Made by a program: the position numbers and the translations under genes. Below are positions 1-11,419 of a stretch of 64,000 bases of DNA, one piece after another; position 1 is the first letter of the stretch; the number at the start of each line of letters is the position of its first letter. Source of the stretch: Rhynchosporium graminicola (taxonomy: Eukaryota; Ascomycota; Leotiomycetes; Helotiales; Ploettnerulaceae); assembly GCA_900074885.1 (NCBI GenBank), contig FJUW01000025.1, forward strand, positions 386,152 through 450,151, written 5' to 3'. The notes beneath the pieces are model-generated. The model had not been told where the DNA came from. It ran no database searches and worked only from the letters and a program-made list of their open reading frames with translations.

Positions 1-3000
1 AGACCAAGGAATCGTTCCACTCTCTCTCCTCTTGGACCCTGTTGAAATGAAGCTTCAGGCCAGAATGACCCAGAGGTGTATATGCTTGCAATTTCTGAAA
101 GATCCTCGGATCCAGAGGTTGCTCCTCGTTTTCCACGGATTTTCTGAAGCTCTTCCCACCATTCTTGTCCTTTCAGACAATCCTCGACCTCCTCTTCAGC
201 CTCTTTGCTTGCACTCGCACCATTGACAACTATCTCGTAGGTTGGAAGTTTCCCAGACGCCAGCCAGAAAACAAGCACGTCCGCTTCAATTCGTAGGTTC
301 TCTAGCAAAACCTTGACACGGCCACGCTCTTCTTCAACATCACTCTCATATTCGACGAAGACAGCTACTCGGAGCTTGTAAGCTTTCTTCCAAGCAGGAA
401 CGGTATTTAAAATGACACCAAGTTGCAATATCAATGTATCTGAGCGATCATTAGTACCATACTCAGACCGCTAGCCGCAGCGGTGACTTACAGGTATCGA
501 AGTTGGTTGTAAGGACATTCTGTTTGTTGCCACCCTCTCCAGCGATCTCGGCTGACATCTGAATTGGCCACAAATCGATGTACTTCTTGTTGTGATCTCC
601 ACCTGCATGAGGAAATTGGAGAGCTGAGAAACCTTTGGCAACTGCAACATTAATCTGAAGTCGGAGGAGAAGATCTTCGAGTATTGTCACATAACTCGTG
701 ACGCTCATCATTCCCTCAGTCTTACATGTGTCAGTCGGTAGCGTTCCCGACATCTTAGCATCCTTGCTGTCTTGTCGTCCGATCCCCTCCCTTTTCCCTC
801 CTGCTTGCTTCTTGTCTTCTGAAGGCAATTCAACATCAATCAGCGGCCGGCTCCTCCTCAAATCATCAAGGTTATAGAAACCCAGAACTGCAATATTGGG
901 TCTCATGCCACCAAGTCCAGAATTCAAGACGATATTTCTCGTCCCCCATTCGACTCCCGGGGAAATAGCAATGTTTACGAACGCCTTGATTTTGGAGAAA
1001 TCGATGTATTTCGTCCATGCTGCCTGCTGCCTTCGAGCTTCAGGGACAGATCCTCCGAAATTATCAGTGACAATCACATGGCCGAGGATATATAATGACC
1101 CTTTCTTCATGGAATTACAAAACTGAATGAGCTTGTATTGCCGTCGAGGATCGTTCACGAACAGTAGAATCTGGGGACGCCAAAATTTGACGTGCTCTTG
1201 TTTTAGCCGGAGAAGATACTTCCGAACTTGATGGTATATAAGGTTTTGCGAAACGTCTCCCCAACTCTTTGGCGGACTCGTGTAATGGATAATAAGGAAG
1301 ATCACTACTAAAATTCCAACACAGGATGCCGCATAGAGTCCATCGACAAAAAACATCGCCACTGCGGAGACGATGGTTCCCGTGAGAGCTGTTTGCCAAT
1401 TGAAGAAGTGGAATGATGGTCGAAAGTTTGGTGCTGAGCCGATTTTCAGAAGGAAGCATGCCAGATTCATCACAAGAAATGTCATCTGAGCAGATTAGCA
1501 CGCTGTTGGAGGAATCTCAGATGTTCCGACTTACGAGATAAGTCATTGTGACGAAAGAAGCGATCTGATTCAAGTCGCAGAGCATGGTGACTTGAGCCAC
1601 AAGATAGGTCATTATAATTGCATACGTCGGCTCATCGCCTTTCTCCGTTCTCTGGCCAAATATTGAGAATCCCGGAAGTAATTTGTCTCGAGCAAGTGCC
1701 TGTAGGAGTTTTGCTGACCCGATCACACCCATCAGTGTAGAGAAGAATGAGCTTGCGAATTCGCCAGCCAGAATGACTAGACCAGAGATATTGGTATCCT
1801 GGATAACGTTTGCGTTTGTGATGAAAGATGATCTTGTTATTGTGGCGGCCATAGCGAGAATGACCAGGGTGTATAGGACAAACGTAGTTGCGAGACCGTA
1901 TAGTGTTCCCTTTGGAATGGACTTGCTGGGATTTTTGAGGTCCCCAGACATGCTTGCTCCAGCAAAGATGCCTCCAGTGGCTGGGAACAGAATTCCGAAC
2001 AGATCTTGAAATGTCTCCTTTCCATGCAGCTGGCTCCCAGCGGCACCTTTTGTAAGCCGAGGCATTAAATTTCCTACGAATGTGTCTACACTGAGGCCTG
2101 TGTATTCAATGCCTAGCTGCCGATTTTCGAACGGTGCAAGTATTAGAGCCGAAATGGGGATACTGAGGGTTGCAAGAACAAGTATGACCAGGAGTCCATT
2201 GCTAGCGCGCGCGAAAATCGAGGATCCAGCCAGGCAAATTGCCGTACATATCACAAGGACAACTGTTGACCACAGGTACAAGTACCATGGGGTTTCCGGC
2301 ATGATATTGGCCCAATTTCCGGTATGAGTTCCAAAGTTGAGCTTGAGGCAATCAATCAATCCCACGGCATTTAGACCAGTGTTGAAGACAAACCCCATGT
2401 AAAACACAACTCCGATGGATCCGCCAAACTCGGGACCAAGAGATCTTGAGATCAGATAATATGCTCCTCCTCCACGAACCGTTCCATTCGATGCAATTGC
2501 TGAAAGAGAGAATGTTGTGATCAGGTTGATCGCGTAGGAAGCGACTAACATGCCCATAATACCCAGAACTCCACTTTGGCCTGAAGTACTGTTAGTGTAT
2601 GCCAGCCGGCTGAACACCATGATCTTGACTTACCCAGTATAAATCCGAATCGCAAGAACATGAGAATGCTAAGAACATTCAAACATGTTGGCACATAAAC
2701 CCCAGAGAACATTCCGAGTTTCTCGTCTCCTCCAACCGGTCGTGGTCCCAAACCAGCTTTTGGTAGAGACGATTCCCCATTTGCCTTTTTCATTTCCGCT
2801 GCATTGTTCTTTTGTATCCTCGCCATCTCGTCTTCAGCAATGGGAGCTGGCTTGCTCCGACCATTACTTGACCTTCTCCGCACACTAGAATCGTTCTCAT
2901 CGTTGAAAGTTGCGATGTGCAGTATGCGTTTGGTCAGAAAGTATTCGCGAGGAGCCGCGGTTGTTTCATTCGTGGCTGGTTCATAAGGGTTTTGCTCTTC

Positions 3001-3165
3001 TAGATCTTCGTCGTTATTTGCTCCGTCTAAGGATCCCGGCTCCTCAATAGCCATAGATGACCTCCGATTCAATTCCCCCGCATCATCGTGAGCAGTACCA
3101 GAATGGAAGTTGGAATGTTGGCGACCCGCACCCCCTTGAGATGGACGACGCAGTGTGCTAGACAT
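1..3165 (-). CDS. VHC1: cation-chloride cotransporter, VHC1 type (C-terminus beyond left edge)
   Basis: Exons on the minus strand are 2634-3165, 1535-2580, 492-1485 and 1-439, giving about 1,000 residues before the window ends. The introns (53, 49 and 52 bp) have GTAAGT donors and all phases close. A polar, Ser-rich N-terminus of about 160 residues precedes the first membrane helix. The sequence GQSGVLGIMG then matches the start of the amino-acid permease-like core of SLC12 cotransporters, and more helices follow through exon 2 and the start of exon 3. The hydrophilic C-terminal SLC12 domain (LDDLRRSRPLIDVELPSEDK, later LILQLGVILNTVPAWKKA) continues off the edge. By family knowledge, yeast Vhc1 is a vacuolar K-Cl cotransporter. 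The start ATG at 3165 is the first in the open frame. The gene is divergent from the amino-acid transporter at 4145, with about 980 bp between. Confidence 0.88.
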
Positions 3166-4144
3166 TGCTCCTTCAGATCACCTGGCCAGGAAATGGGGCG
3201 AGGATGCCACGGTCACGATATAGATGCCATGGATAAGATAATGTCTGATCCTAGGTGTATGGTGTTGTCGTACTGCGCGATAGCATTCCTTGAAGTTGTC
3301 TATCCGCTTCTGGCCGCTCTAGCATAGTCACTCAGGTTTGTTTTGGCATTAAGTCATCCCTGCACGGAAGCGTCATTCAGGCTCGGCAAAGTCTCTTCGG
3401 GCACGGGCGAGGGGCCGCGAGATCAAGTCGAGTCAGACGTGCACTTTTAACCTACCTACCTACCCAGACGGAGAAGGAAGGAATGCAGTTGAAAATGATC
3501 AGACGGATATAGGAGCAGCAAGATCGCGATGTTTGTGAAAGTGAGAAGAAAAACTTGCGGATTCGTCGGAAGCCACCTCTAAATATATCAATGTAAACAA
3601 ATCCTGGCGAGGCTACCAAATGAAGGTAGGTACGGAGGTACAGTAGGTACAGTAGGTGTCAAAACACGAGAGATAAGCCGGCCTCAAACTGCTATCTAAT
3701 AGCTGGGCGTGATTGGTCAGATGCCCAATCAGGGTCCTTCCGCTAGCCCAAAGCGACCAAGTGACCCGAAATCCAAACTCAAGTCTGACCTAGGCCTCGG
3801 AAATGGGCAGCTGCAAGATACGGAGGAGGTAGCAAATAGTCAGTCTTCGAGAGCCGCCGATACGATACGATACGATACAATACAATACAGCTCGAGATTT
3901 ATCACTTTTTCCTGTTCCTACAAATATCCCATCACACCTTTGTGCATATTCTGTGAGTACAAGTAGCATATATCTATCTGCATTGGCTCTCTGTAACCTG
4001 GTCGTGCTCCGAGCTGACCTGCGCGGTGTAGTGGTTCATTTCCTTCTTCATCAACTTTGTGGAACAAAACATGAGATAAGAACCCGAGCACACCGCACCT
4101 TCTGGTCGACGACATCTATTCTTCCCATCCAACGGATAAACATA
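3166..4144. promoter_or_regulatory. divergent intergenic region between cotransporter and amino-acid transporter
   Basis: No gene is supported here. The region must hold the promoters and 5' leaders of two divergent transporter genes. It contains CCTA/GGTA-rich repeats near 3440-3475 and 3620-3660 and a GATAC pentanucleotide run at 3859-3889. The frame of the transporter at 4145 stays open upstream to 3953, but the protein start fits 4145 better. Confidence 0.5.
3859..3889. repeat. GATAC/AATAC pentanucleotide microsatellite
   Basis: About six tandem copies of a five-base unit, first GATAC and then AATAC. It lies in the 5' region of the transporter gene at 4145. Confidence 0.85.
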
Positions 4145-6576
4145 ATGTCAACTCCGCAAGATGACGAGTCTTCTGCTCGCCCTCTGCCGGTCCCAAGGTC
4201 TTCTTCGCCGAGCTCTACAATAACAAGAGGACGTCTATCAGACAGTCCGGTTCCTCGAGCAGCGTCAATAGCTCGATTAGCTTCTCCAGTCCCGTCGCAC
4301 AACACAATTGGAACACCACCAGTACGCCAGATACCTGCGCAGAATCAAGCTGGCTCAGGATCCTTTGCCTCTGACAATTTGACGCCTCTTGCCGGTCCTC
4401 CATCCCACTCCCCGCAGCCCGGACCAGGAGTGTCAGCTCTCGCTGCGGCTCTGTCGAATTCCTTTGGCCAGTCACCACCGAATTTCGGAACACCTCCTCT
4501 CCGACCATTGTCTCCGGATGGTGCAGCTCAGCAAAATGTACGTCCGGCTCCTCAAAGCAACTATGGCTCTTTTGACAGAGCTCGCTCCGTACAAGGAGCA
4601 CCAGGATGGGCGGGTCCGAGTACATACGAAGATCCCGAGATTGTCAAGAGGCATCTTGTGCAGCCTAGCGAGCAGGGAGATGGGGCAGATGATAGCATAT
4701 TCGGAGGACCTTCTATGTCCTTCAGAGCAGGATCTCCTGCGGCAAGAGGGAAGCAGAACATTGAAGACATAGCTCCGGGGCTAGACGACAACGAGTTTTC
4801 AAGCTTGCGGCTCCAGGGCGGGGATATTACACGACCCATATACAGATGGGCTGAGGATGCAGAGGGAAGAGGTAAAGCACAAAGAAGTCAAAGCTTCCAT
4901 TTCTCACGACCACATCCCGAGAACGAGGTACTTGATATTGGCTCGATCAAAGTTCCAGGTGGGTTCCGTCGAAATTTTCTTCGACGTGCTGCAGGGAGTC
5001 CATCTCCAGCAGGCAGATATGCGGATGAGAACAGCGTAGGGGTTCGGAGACAGCCGAAAATGCTCACCAATAACTTCATCGAATTTCTGACGATATATGG
5101 TCATTTTGCTGGTGAAGAGCTGGAAGAAGATGATGAAGATCTTGGGCCGAATGAATACTTTACGTCAGATGACTACGATGCTGTTGAAGATGGTGGTAGC
5201 GACGAGGATAGAGAGCCTATGGAAGACAGTGCGTTACTCACACCTGGCCGGAAGAGGAGGAAGCGCAAGGATCGCGCGCCGCCAGGTACCAATGGATCGA
5301 TGGGAGCTGCTTTACTGCTTCTCAAATCATTCGTCGGCACTGGTGTATTATTCTTACCGAAGGCATATCTTAACGGTGGCATGCTCTTCAGTAATCTTGT
5401 ATTGGTCGGTGTAGCTCTTTTGAGCTACTACTGCTTCGTTTTACTGGTCAATACTCGCCTGAAAGTGAATGGATCATTCGGCGACATGGGCGGTATGCTG
5501 TATGGAAACTGGATGCGGACTACAATTTTGATCTCCATCGTACTAAGTCAGATCGGTTTCGTCGCTGCATATATTGTCTTTACATCCGAAAACTTACAGG
5601 CTTTCATTCTTGCAGTTTCGGACTGCAAGACCAATATTGAGATCAAATGGCTGATCCTTATGCAAATGGTAGTCTTCCTACCGTTCTCGCTACTCCGCGA
5701 CATCAGCAAGCTTGGCTTTACCGCACTGATTGCAGATGCGTTCATTCTCATCGGCTTGGTCTATCTCTATTACTACGACATTCTTACAATTGTCCGACAA
5801 CATGGTATAGCTGATATTGTCAACTTCAATCCAAATGACTGGACACTTTTCATCGGAACTGCAATCTTCACATTCGAAGGAATTGGTTTGATCATTCCAA
5901 TCCAAGAATCGATGAAAAACCCAAAGAAGTTCCCCCCAGTCCTTGGCGGCGTTATGATTATCATCTCCGTGATTTTCATATCTATGGGAGCGTTATCATA
6001 CGCTGCCTATGGATCAAAAACCGAAACTGTCGTGATTCTGAACCTTCCTCAAGATGACAAGTTGGTCAATGGTGTGCAGTTCCTCTACTCTCTCGCCATT
6101 CTCCTGTCAACACCTCTTCAGATCTTCCCTGCAATCAGAATCACAGAGAACGAGCTCTTTACCCGAAGCGGAAAATACAATCCATATATCAAATGGCAGA
6201 AGAATCTCTTCCGCTTCTTCGTCGTTATGCTCTGCGCTGGAATCGCTTGGTTCGGTGCCAATGATCTCGATAAATTTGTTGCGGTAGTTGGTAGCTTTGC
6301 CTGTGTGCCTTTGGTGTACATTTATCCAGTAAGCCACATTCCTTCTTTGTCTCGAATATGTAAAACAGGTCATCTAACATCAACCAGCCAATGCTCCACT
6401 ATAAAGCCGTATCTAGAACCAAGCTGCGCAAGATCTCCGACGTCCTCCTCTGTATCTTCGGCGTTATCGTCATGGTCTACACCACCTCCCTTACAGTCAT
6501 CAGCTGGGCCAGCGGCAATCAAAAGCCACCTCTGCCGAGTTATTGCGATAAGAAGACTAAATTCAATCTTTTCTGA
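4145..6576 (+). CDS. vacuolar amino-acid transporter, AVT3/AVT4-like
   Basis: Exons 4145-6328 and 6388-6576 encode 790 residues; the single 59-bp intron falls inside the last membrane helices (IYP|PMLHYK). Residues 1 to about 380 are hydrophilic, rich in Ser, Pro and acidic residues, probably disordered and cytosolic. From about residue 383 the Aa_trans (AAAP) domain begins with the characteristic GAALLLLKSFVGTGVLFLPK, and roughly eleven hydrophobic segments follow. Yeast Avt3 and Avt4 export neutral amino acids from the vacuole and share this long N-terminus, so that role is inferred; AVT3 and AVT4 cannot be told apart here. The ATG at 4145 (MSTPQDDE) is preferred over upstream in-frame codons because the translated leader before it looks non-protein-like. 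Confidence 0.88.
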
Positions 6577-7464
6577 GCAGAGCCTGGTGAAGTTTTTGGG
6601 ACTGAATTGTACAGGATAAAGGAACAAGCAATGAGATAGAGTCGGGTAGTGTAGGAAAGTAGATTGATTTTTCTTTTTGGTTCGCCTGGATTTCGTTTCT
6701 CTTCTTGCATAGCGCTGCGGTGTTGAGTTTGTGAGGCCTCACGGCTTTAGAATACGTGGTGGAGTTTAGAGTATATTTACTAGTTCCTTCCGTTATTGTG
6801 TCAATTTAGGATGTGTTTGACTTTCTTGCTGTGCGAGTGAGAGCGGCATCTGCTGAGTTCGAGTGAGACAAGCTGGAGAGGAGAGAACAGATGACATTAT
6901 ACGTACAGAAGGGTCTAATTATTGTATTATACCAATATTTTCCTTTGAAGGACCTCTGAAGGAGTCAACAAAGTAACTATAAACCGCCAGCAAAATTGAG
7001 ACAAAGCACTGTCTCCATCGAAGAGAACTGGTAAGTACACTTCACTGTCGTGACTGGGAGCCAAAGTCACAAAGATGTCACATGACAATCTCAAAAGTAC
7101 CTGGTAGTTCAATTTAATATTTTTTTGGGGGGGGATAACATTGTAAATCATGATCTGACAATGCGGCTAATAGGACTTTAATTCGAATTCTTCGCGGCTC
7201 CGCTGGAGACGAAATAAGTCAGCCTTGTACTAGGACCAGCGAGAATATCCCAATCTATCACTCTCTCTCGTTTTGAATTTCCCTTCCAGGCATAAAAATA
7301 CCATCACCATTTAACAAACTCAAATTCAAAAGACGCAAACCAAAGCATCGCCAACCAAATCAAGCTCCAACCAAATCAAGACAGAAACAGAATCCACAGC
7401 ACAATTCCCAGAGGGTAATCCTCCACTCAAGTCTTTTTTTCGCCTGCTGTCTTTCTATCCTCAT
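6577..7464. other. intergenic region, no gene seen
   Basis: 3' flank of the amino-acid transporter. It holds only short open frames and an AC-rich, A-rich stretch at 7290-7400. No gene, RNA or mobile element was recognised. Confidence 0.5.
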
Positions 7465-7813
7465 TCAGAGACCTAGTCCTAGAAGTCCTGCTGCAGCTAC
7501 GAGCACACTTATTAAGATCGCATTGAGGGCTCCGCAGCTGGAAAGGGAGAGTGCGGCGTTGGTTGTGATGGTTATGGATGCATTGGATGTTGGGTTGGGT
7601 GTTGAGTTTGAGGTTGAGGATGATGTTGGTGAAATGGGTGGTTTAGTGCTAGGGAGGTTATCAGTATGTTGATCAGGGGAAGAGGGAAGGGAGACAAAGG
7701 AAGAGGACGTACTATGTTCAATTAGCGTGAGCGGCAGCTGGAGAGGCGAGGAGGACGAAAAGGTTGATTATCAGGAGCGCGAATGAGAATACGGAGGTAG
7801 ACGTGCGCGCCAT
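7465..7813 (-). pseudogene. small GPI-anchored cell-surface protein, interrupted by in-frame TGA
   Basis: Exons 7713-7813 and 7648-7465 join across a 64-bp intron (GTACGT donor, CTGAT branch-like site, TAG acceptor) into a 95-codon frame. Codons 1-31 are a textbook secretion signal (MARTSTSVFSFALLIINLFV then LLASPAAAHA). After the intron come a Ser/Thr/Pro/Asn stalk and a typical GPI-addition end: small residues (SLSSCGALNA) followed by a hydrophobic tail ending AAAGLLGLGL and a stop. Codon 32, just before the donor, is TGA at 7720-7718, so the spliced frame would end after the signal peptide. It may be a recent pseudogene, a readthrough case, or an exon border I have misplaced. The two halves are in phase and no other donor removes the stop. 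No family was recognised. Confidence 0.5.
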
Positions 7814-8312
7814 ATTGGAGATGAATCAGTGCTTTGGTTTAGGGTTATAGGAATCGGAAAGTGAGTTTTGAAAATTTTGCTCAGCAAGTGCCTGGTTATT
7901 CAGATTGAAGTAGATTTTGGTACAACTGACAAGGCAGATGTAATACAGGATTAGAGGAATTGTTTGTAACATGTTGTATGATTTTGTAGAGAATGTAGAG
8001 AATGGAAAGATGTAACCCGAATATTTATGGAGTGGCTGTGAAATGAGAAATGTGAAGATGCAATCATTCCATTCTTCACTTGAGCTGGGGAACTAATCTG
8101 TTTCATAGTTTTAGGAATGCATCAATGTCTGTAATTAGTGATCGAACACGTAATCGGCCATCATTTTTTACTCTGGTTGTTTGTTTGTTTTTTTCTTTGT
8201 AAAAGGGGATTGAAGCGAGCGACAGGGGTCCGCGTATATTGATTTCGTTCCGACGCGAAATCGCGTCTCCTCAACTTCTCAACTTCTGTACCAATTATCT
8301 GAACTCTGCTTG
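7814..8312. promoter_or_regulatory. divergent intergenic region
   Basis: Lies between the GPI-protein candidate (minus) and DNA polymerase delta subunit 2 (plus). It is AT-rich with a T-rich, GT-rich tract near 8165-8200. No coding signal. Confidence 0.4.
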
Positions 8313-9991
8313 ATGACAACGTCAACCATGGCAGTATCAGAAGACGCTGGGAATCTGCTGCGCAGTCCCTCGTAAGTCCCCCTCTTTGTTCAATCGAATA
8401 CAATTAATCCTTCGCAGGAAGCAATCTCACACCCTTCTCTACCGCCAACCCTCCCTCTACAAACCCCTCTCGACTTTCGCATTGCAGAAAGAGAAGCACT
8501 ACCAGCAGCAATATGGCGACATGTACTTTCTGCGCTTATCTAAATTGAAACCAGAAGTCGAAGAGATTGCTGCAGAGGCTTGGCAGGATTTCCATATCGC
8601 GGGCGAGGATTGTGAGAGGGTGGAGCGTGTGCTGGATGTTAGACAGGGAAAGCTGTGTTGGGTCGCGGGTACGATCTATATGGAAATGCCGCTGAAGCCG
8701 AATATTCTGGATGATATCTCGAAGGATGTGAGTGTTATTCTGCGTGGCGGGAGGGGGAGTTAGGACGGAGTGTATGCTGATGAACAACAGCACTGGATAT
8801 CAGCGCCGCCGCCGAGAGAAAAATATCTTTCGCCAACGGGCGAGGACCTTATTATGCTGGAAGATAACTCTGGAAGATTGCGATTAGTGGGCGCGCCTTT
8901 AGCAAACGAGATGCTGGTCACAGGCTGTATTGTCGCCGTAATGGGAACAGAGAATGCGAATGGAGATTTCGAAGTCGTGGATATCAAAGTGCCGGACCTT
9001 CCACCTCAGGCTGAGAGGTGGCAGACGGAAGATCCTGAATCGAGAAGGAAAGCAGATGTGGATACGGATATGGATGTCGACAAGCCACCCAGCAAGAAAA
9101 TAGCTATTGTTTCTGGGTTAGGATTCTCAGGCACCGATGCAGATCATTCTCTAGAAATTAATTTGCTAGTTGAATATCTGCTCGGCGAAGCTCTTGACCC
9201 GACAACACAGGAAAATGTCTCGCAGATAAGCAGGTTAATTATAGCTGGGAACTCGATAGCGTTGGACAACGAAGCTGTTTCCCACGACACGATTGGCAAT
9301 ACCCGGAAAACGCAGAAGAAGTACGGATACGATAGCAGTGCATACAATCCCACACCTACGAAACACCTCGATGATTTCCTCGCCAGCTTACTGCCCAGTA
9401 TACCCGTTACACTCATTCCGGGGTTTACAGACCCGGCGAATGTCAGTCTACCTCAACAACCTATACATCCAGCAATGTTCCCACAAGCAAGGTCGTATGC
9501 TTCTATTCCGCCTAAAGCCGGGGAGACAGCTGAGCCAGGCTGGTTTGACACCGTGACTAACCCCTGGGATGGCGAGGTTGAAGGCTGGAAAGTCTTAGGT
9601 ACAGGTGGGCAGAATGTCGATGATGTGTTTAAGTATGTGGAAAGTGAGGATCGATTGGGTATGCTGGAAGCGATGTGTAGGTGGCGGTGTGTTGCTCCTA
9701 CTGCGCCTGATACTTTATGTAAGACGTCTCTCCTTATCTTCGCAAATGTCCCATCTCCTAACACAGAAAGGGAGCTACCCATTTCAAAATGATGATCCTT
9801 TCGTGATGGATTCTTGTCCACATCTCTTCTTTGTTGGCTCGCAGCCAAAATTCGACACTGCTGAGATCGAGGGCCCGGATGGCCAAACAGTCAGGTTGAT
9901 TGCAGTGCCTAAATTTGCGGAGACGGGCGAGTTGGTGTTGGTTGATACTGAGACTTTAGAGACTTCTGTTGTAAGGATTATTGTCGCGTAA
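8313..9991 (+). CDS. POL31: DNA polymerase delta subunit 2 (small subunit)
   Basis: Exons 8313-8371, 8418-8727, 8791-9718 and 9771-9991 give 505 residues, close to other eukaryotic Pol delta B-subunits. Diagnostic stretches are RQPSLYKPL and HYQQQYGDMYFLRL in the OB-like N-terminal part, DHWISAPPPREKY across the second intron, GFSGTDADHSLEINLLVEYL at the start of the inactivated calcineurin-like phosphoesterase domain, and APTAPDTLWSYPFQNDDPF near the end. This subunit bridges the catalytic subunit to the rest of Pol delta in the nucleus and, by family knowledge, is also shared with Pol zeta. The acceptor of the last intron is the second AG (after AAAG); the first would create a stop. A second in-frame ATG at 8328 could be the start instead of 8313. 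Confidence 0.93.
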
Positions 9992-10214
9992 GTGAGTATC
10001 TTAGGGGGAAGAGAAGAGAGAGCCTTATGATATAATGAAAATCATTGAGATTCAATGCCACATATGGTACAAAGGACTGTCACATAATTGTTGATCTCTG
10101 TTCGAACCACGGGCTACTTTTAGGAGCAAAATACTCAAAGTACCCAACGTCACCTCATGTCTTCTTCAAGCACCCTAAGATGCCTCTGAAGCTTTTTGGG
10201 TGGATGGCCGTGAT

Positions 10215-10813
10215 ATGATGAATTGTAACTTGCTAATCAATGGTAAGACATTCACCACTCAATATTCCTCTCACTCCCTGATCTCACAAGAAGCTTGCTA
10301 TATTGTCTTTCCTTCTAGCCAGATTTTCTTATCATCGTCTTTCAAGTAATCTTCCGAGTCTATCTTATCTCTCGAACAGTCGTTTCCTCAAAAAAAAAGC
10401 CGCTATCTATCTGGCAAATTCCGACAAGGGTGCGGACTAACAACCTGGAATACATACCTGATTTTTTCGGTGGCACAATCATTGACGCATACGACCATTA
10501 CGAGGATAGAGAAAATAACGAGAAGTCCCCATATCAAGTCAAAATCATGAATATACTCCCGACTACCAAAGCTAAAGCCGTCTTCGATATTTTCCAGAAG
10601 TCTCGAGGCGCAGAGTTCCTCTCTTGTGCGTACTTTTTTGTTAAAAGGGGGGCCGCAACCACAGCAGTCATTCGCTTTCGAGACAGCGATGAATTCCTCC
10701 AAGCAAGAGGACTGGCAATGCAACGGTGGATTCAGAGCGAGGCTTATGCAATTAAAACAAATCAAGGGCTTCATTACTGCATTCCGTCGCCAAATAAAGT
10801 GAAGCTATACTAG
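10215..10813 (+). CDS. hypothetical protein, two-exon model, RRM-like C-terminal half
   Basis: I do not recognise this gene. A 28-nt first exon (10215-10242) with a GTAAGA donor joins 10323-10813 in phase to give 172 residues. The first 60 residues include a hydrophobic stretch (FLIIVFQVIFRVYLI). The C-terminal half has an alternation that resembles an RNA-recognition-motif fold: KIMNILPTTKAKAVFDIFQK (strand then helix), then TTAVIRFRDSDEFLQARGL (strand then helix). That fold assignment is inference from pattern only. An alternative start is the in-frame ATG at 10547. An overlapping minus-strand frame over the same span looks Cys-rich and less protein-like. Confidence 0.35.
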
Positions 10814-11419
10814 CAATCTTGCGATATGAGCCGTGGGATGCATCACTCCAGGTCCCTCGGGACTGGACGTCGATTACAGTATCTTGGCGCTGACCTCGTT
10901 CCTAAGCGAACCATTACAGTGGGGGCTGAACCTCTAACTGACTGTAACAGTTGTACAGCAGTTGTACAACATTCGTATCAGCATAGCTCAGTTGCTGCAG
11001 CTTCTGTATAGCTTCCGAACCAGGAGCTGAAATTGTAGTTGTTAATGATTCGTATACGACCAGGCTGGATTCTTCGTGGGATCGAAAAGGCTTGCTATTG
11101 CTGACCCAATTCTTAGAGATGCTCTGGTCTGTCGTACTTATTCTGCCCTGCCCTATACATCACTTAGGCTGAAGATGTCAGCCCTAGGACTTTATCATAT
11201 CATCTCGCACTTTCCATCCGATGCTTGTTTTCCACTACCTCATTCCTGTGCGCGACTTCTTGCTAGGAAAGGAAATCTCAAACTGAAACTTTGTCGAGTT
11301 TACAAACATATTTGACATCTTTTCACCATCTTTTATCCATCTACACACACAACCCTCATACCTCACACTTCAAGTATTTCTTACATCCCTCCACATAGAG
11401 CCCGCACAAAGCGAAAAGA
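10814..11419. other. intergenic region
   Basis: No coding evidence. The last 130 bases, rich in C and A (CACACA, CCTCATACCTCACA), look like a typical pyrimidine/adenine-rich 5' leader for the gene at 11420. Confidence 0.4.

Noticed and set aside
6927..7151. 74-codon minus-strand frame 3' of the amino-acid transporter
   Set aside because: Short, no conserved pattern and inside a 3' flank; treated as chance.
8313..8430. Suspected frame break in the first exon of the polymerase delta subunit
   Set aside because: On recount, exon 8313-8371 and the acceptor at 8416-8417 close in phase (SEDAGNLLRSPSKQS), so no frameshift exists.
10085..10105. tRNA B-box-like GTTCGAACCAC
   Set aside because: No matching A box or acceptor stem nearby; no tRNA can be folded there by eye.
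10403..10774. Cys-rich minus-strand frame of 123 codons
   Set aside because: Overlaps the plus-strand orphan model and has no ATG-based, family-like features; the plus frame is more protein-like.
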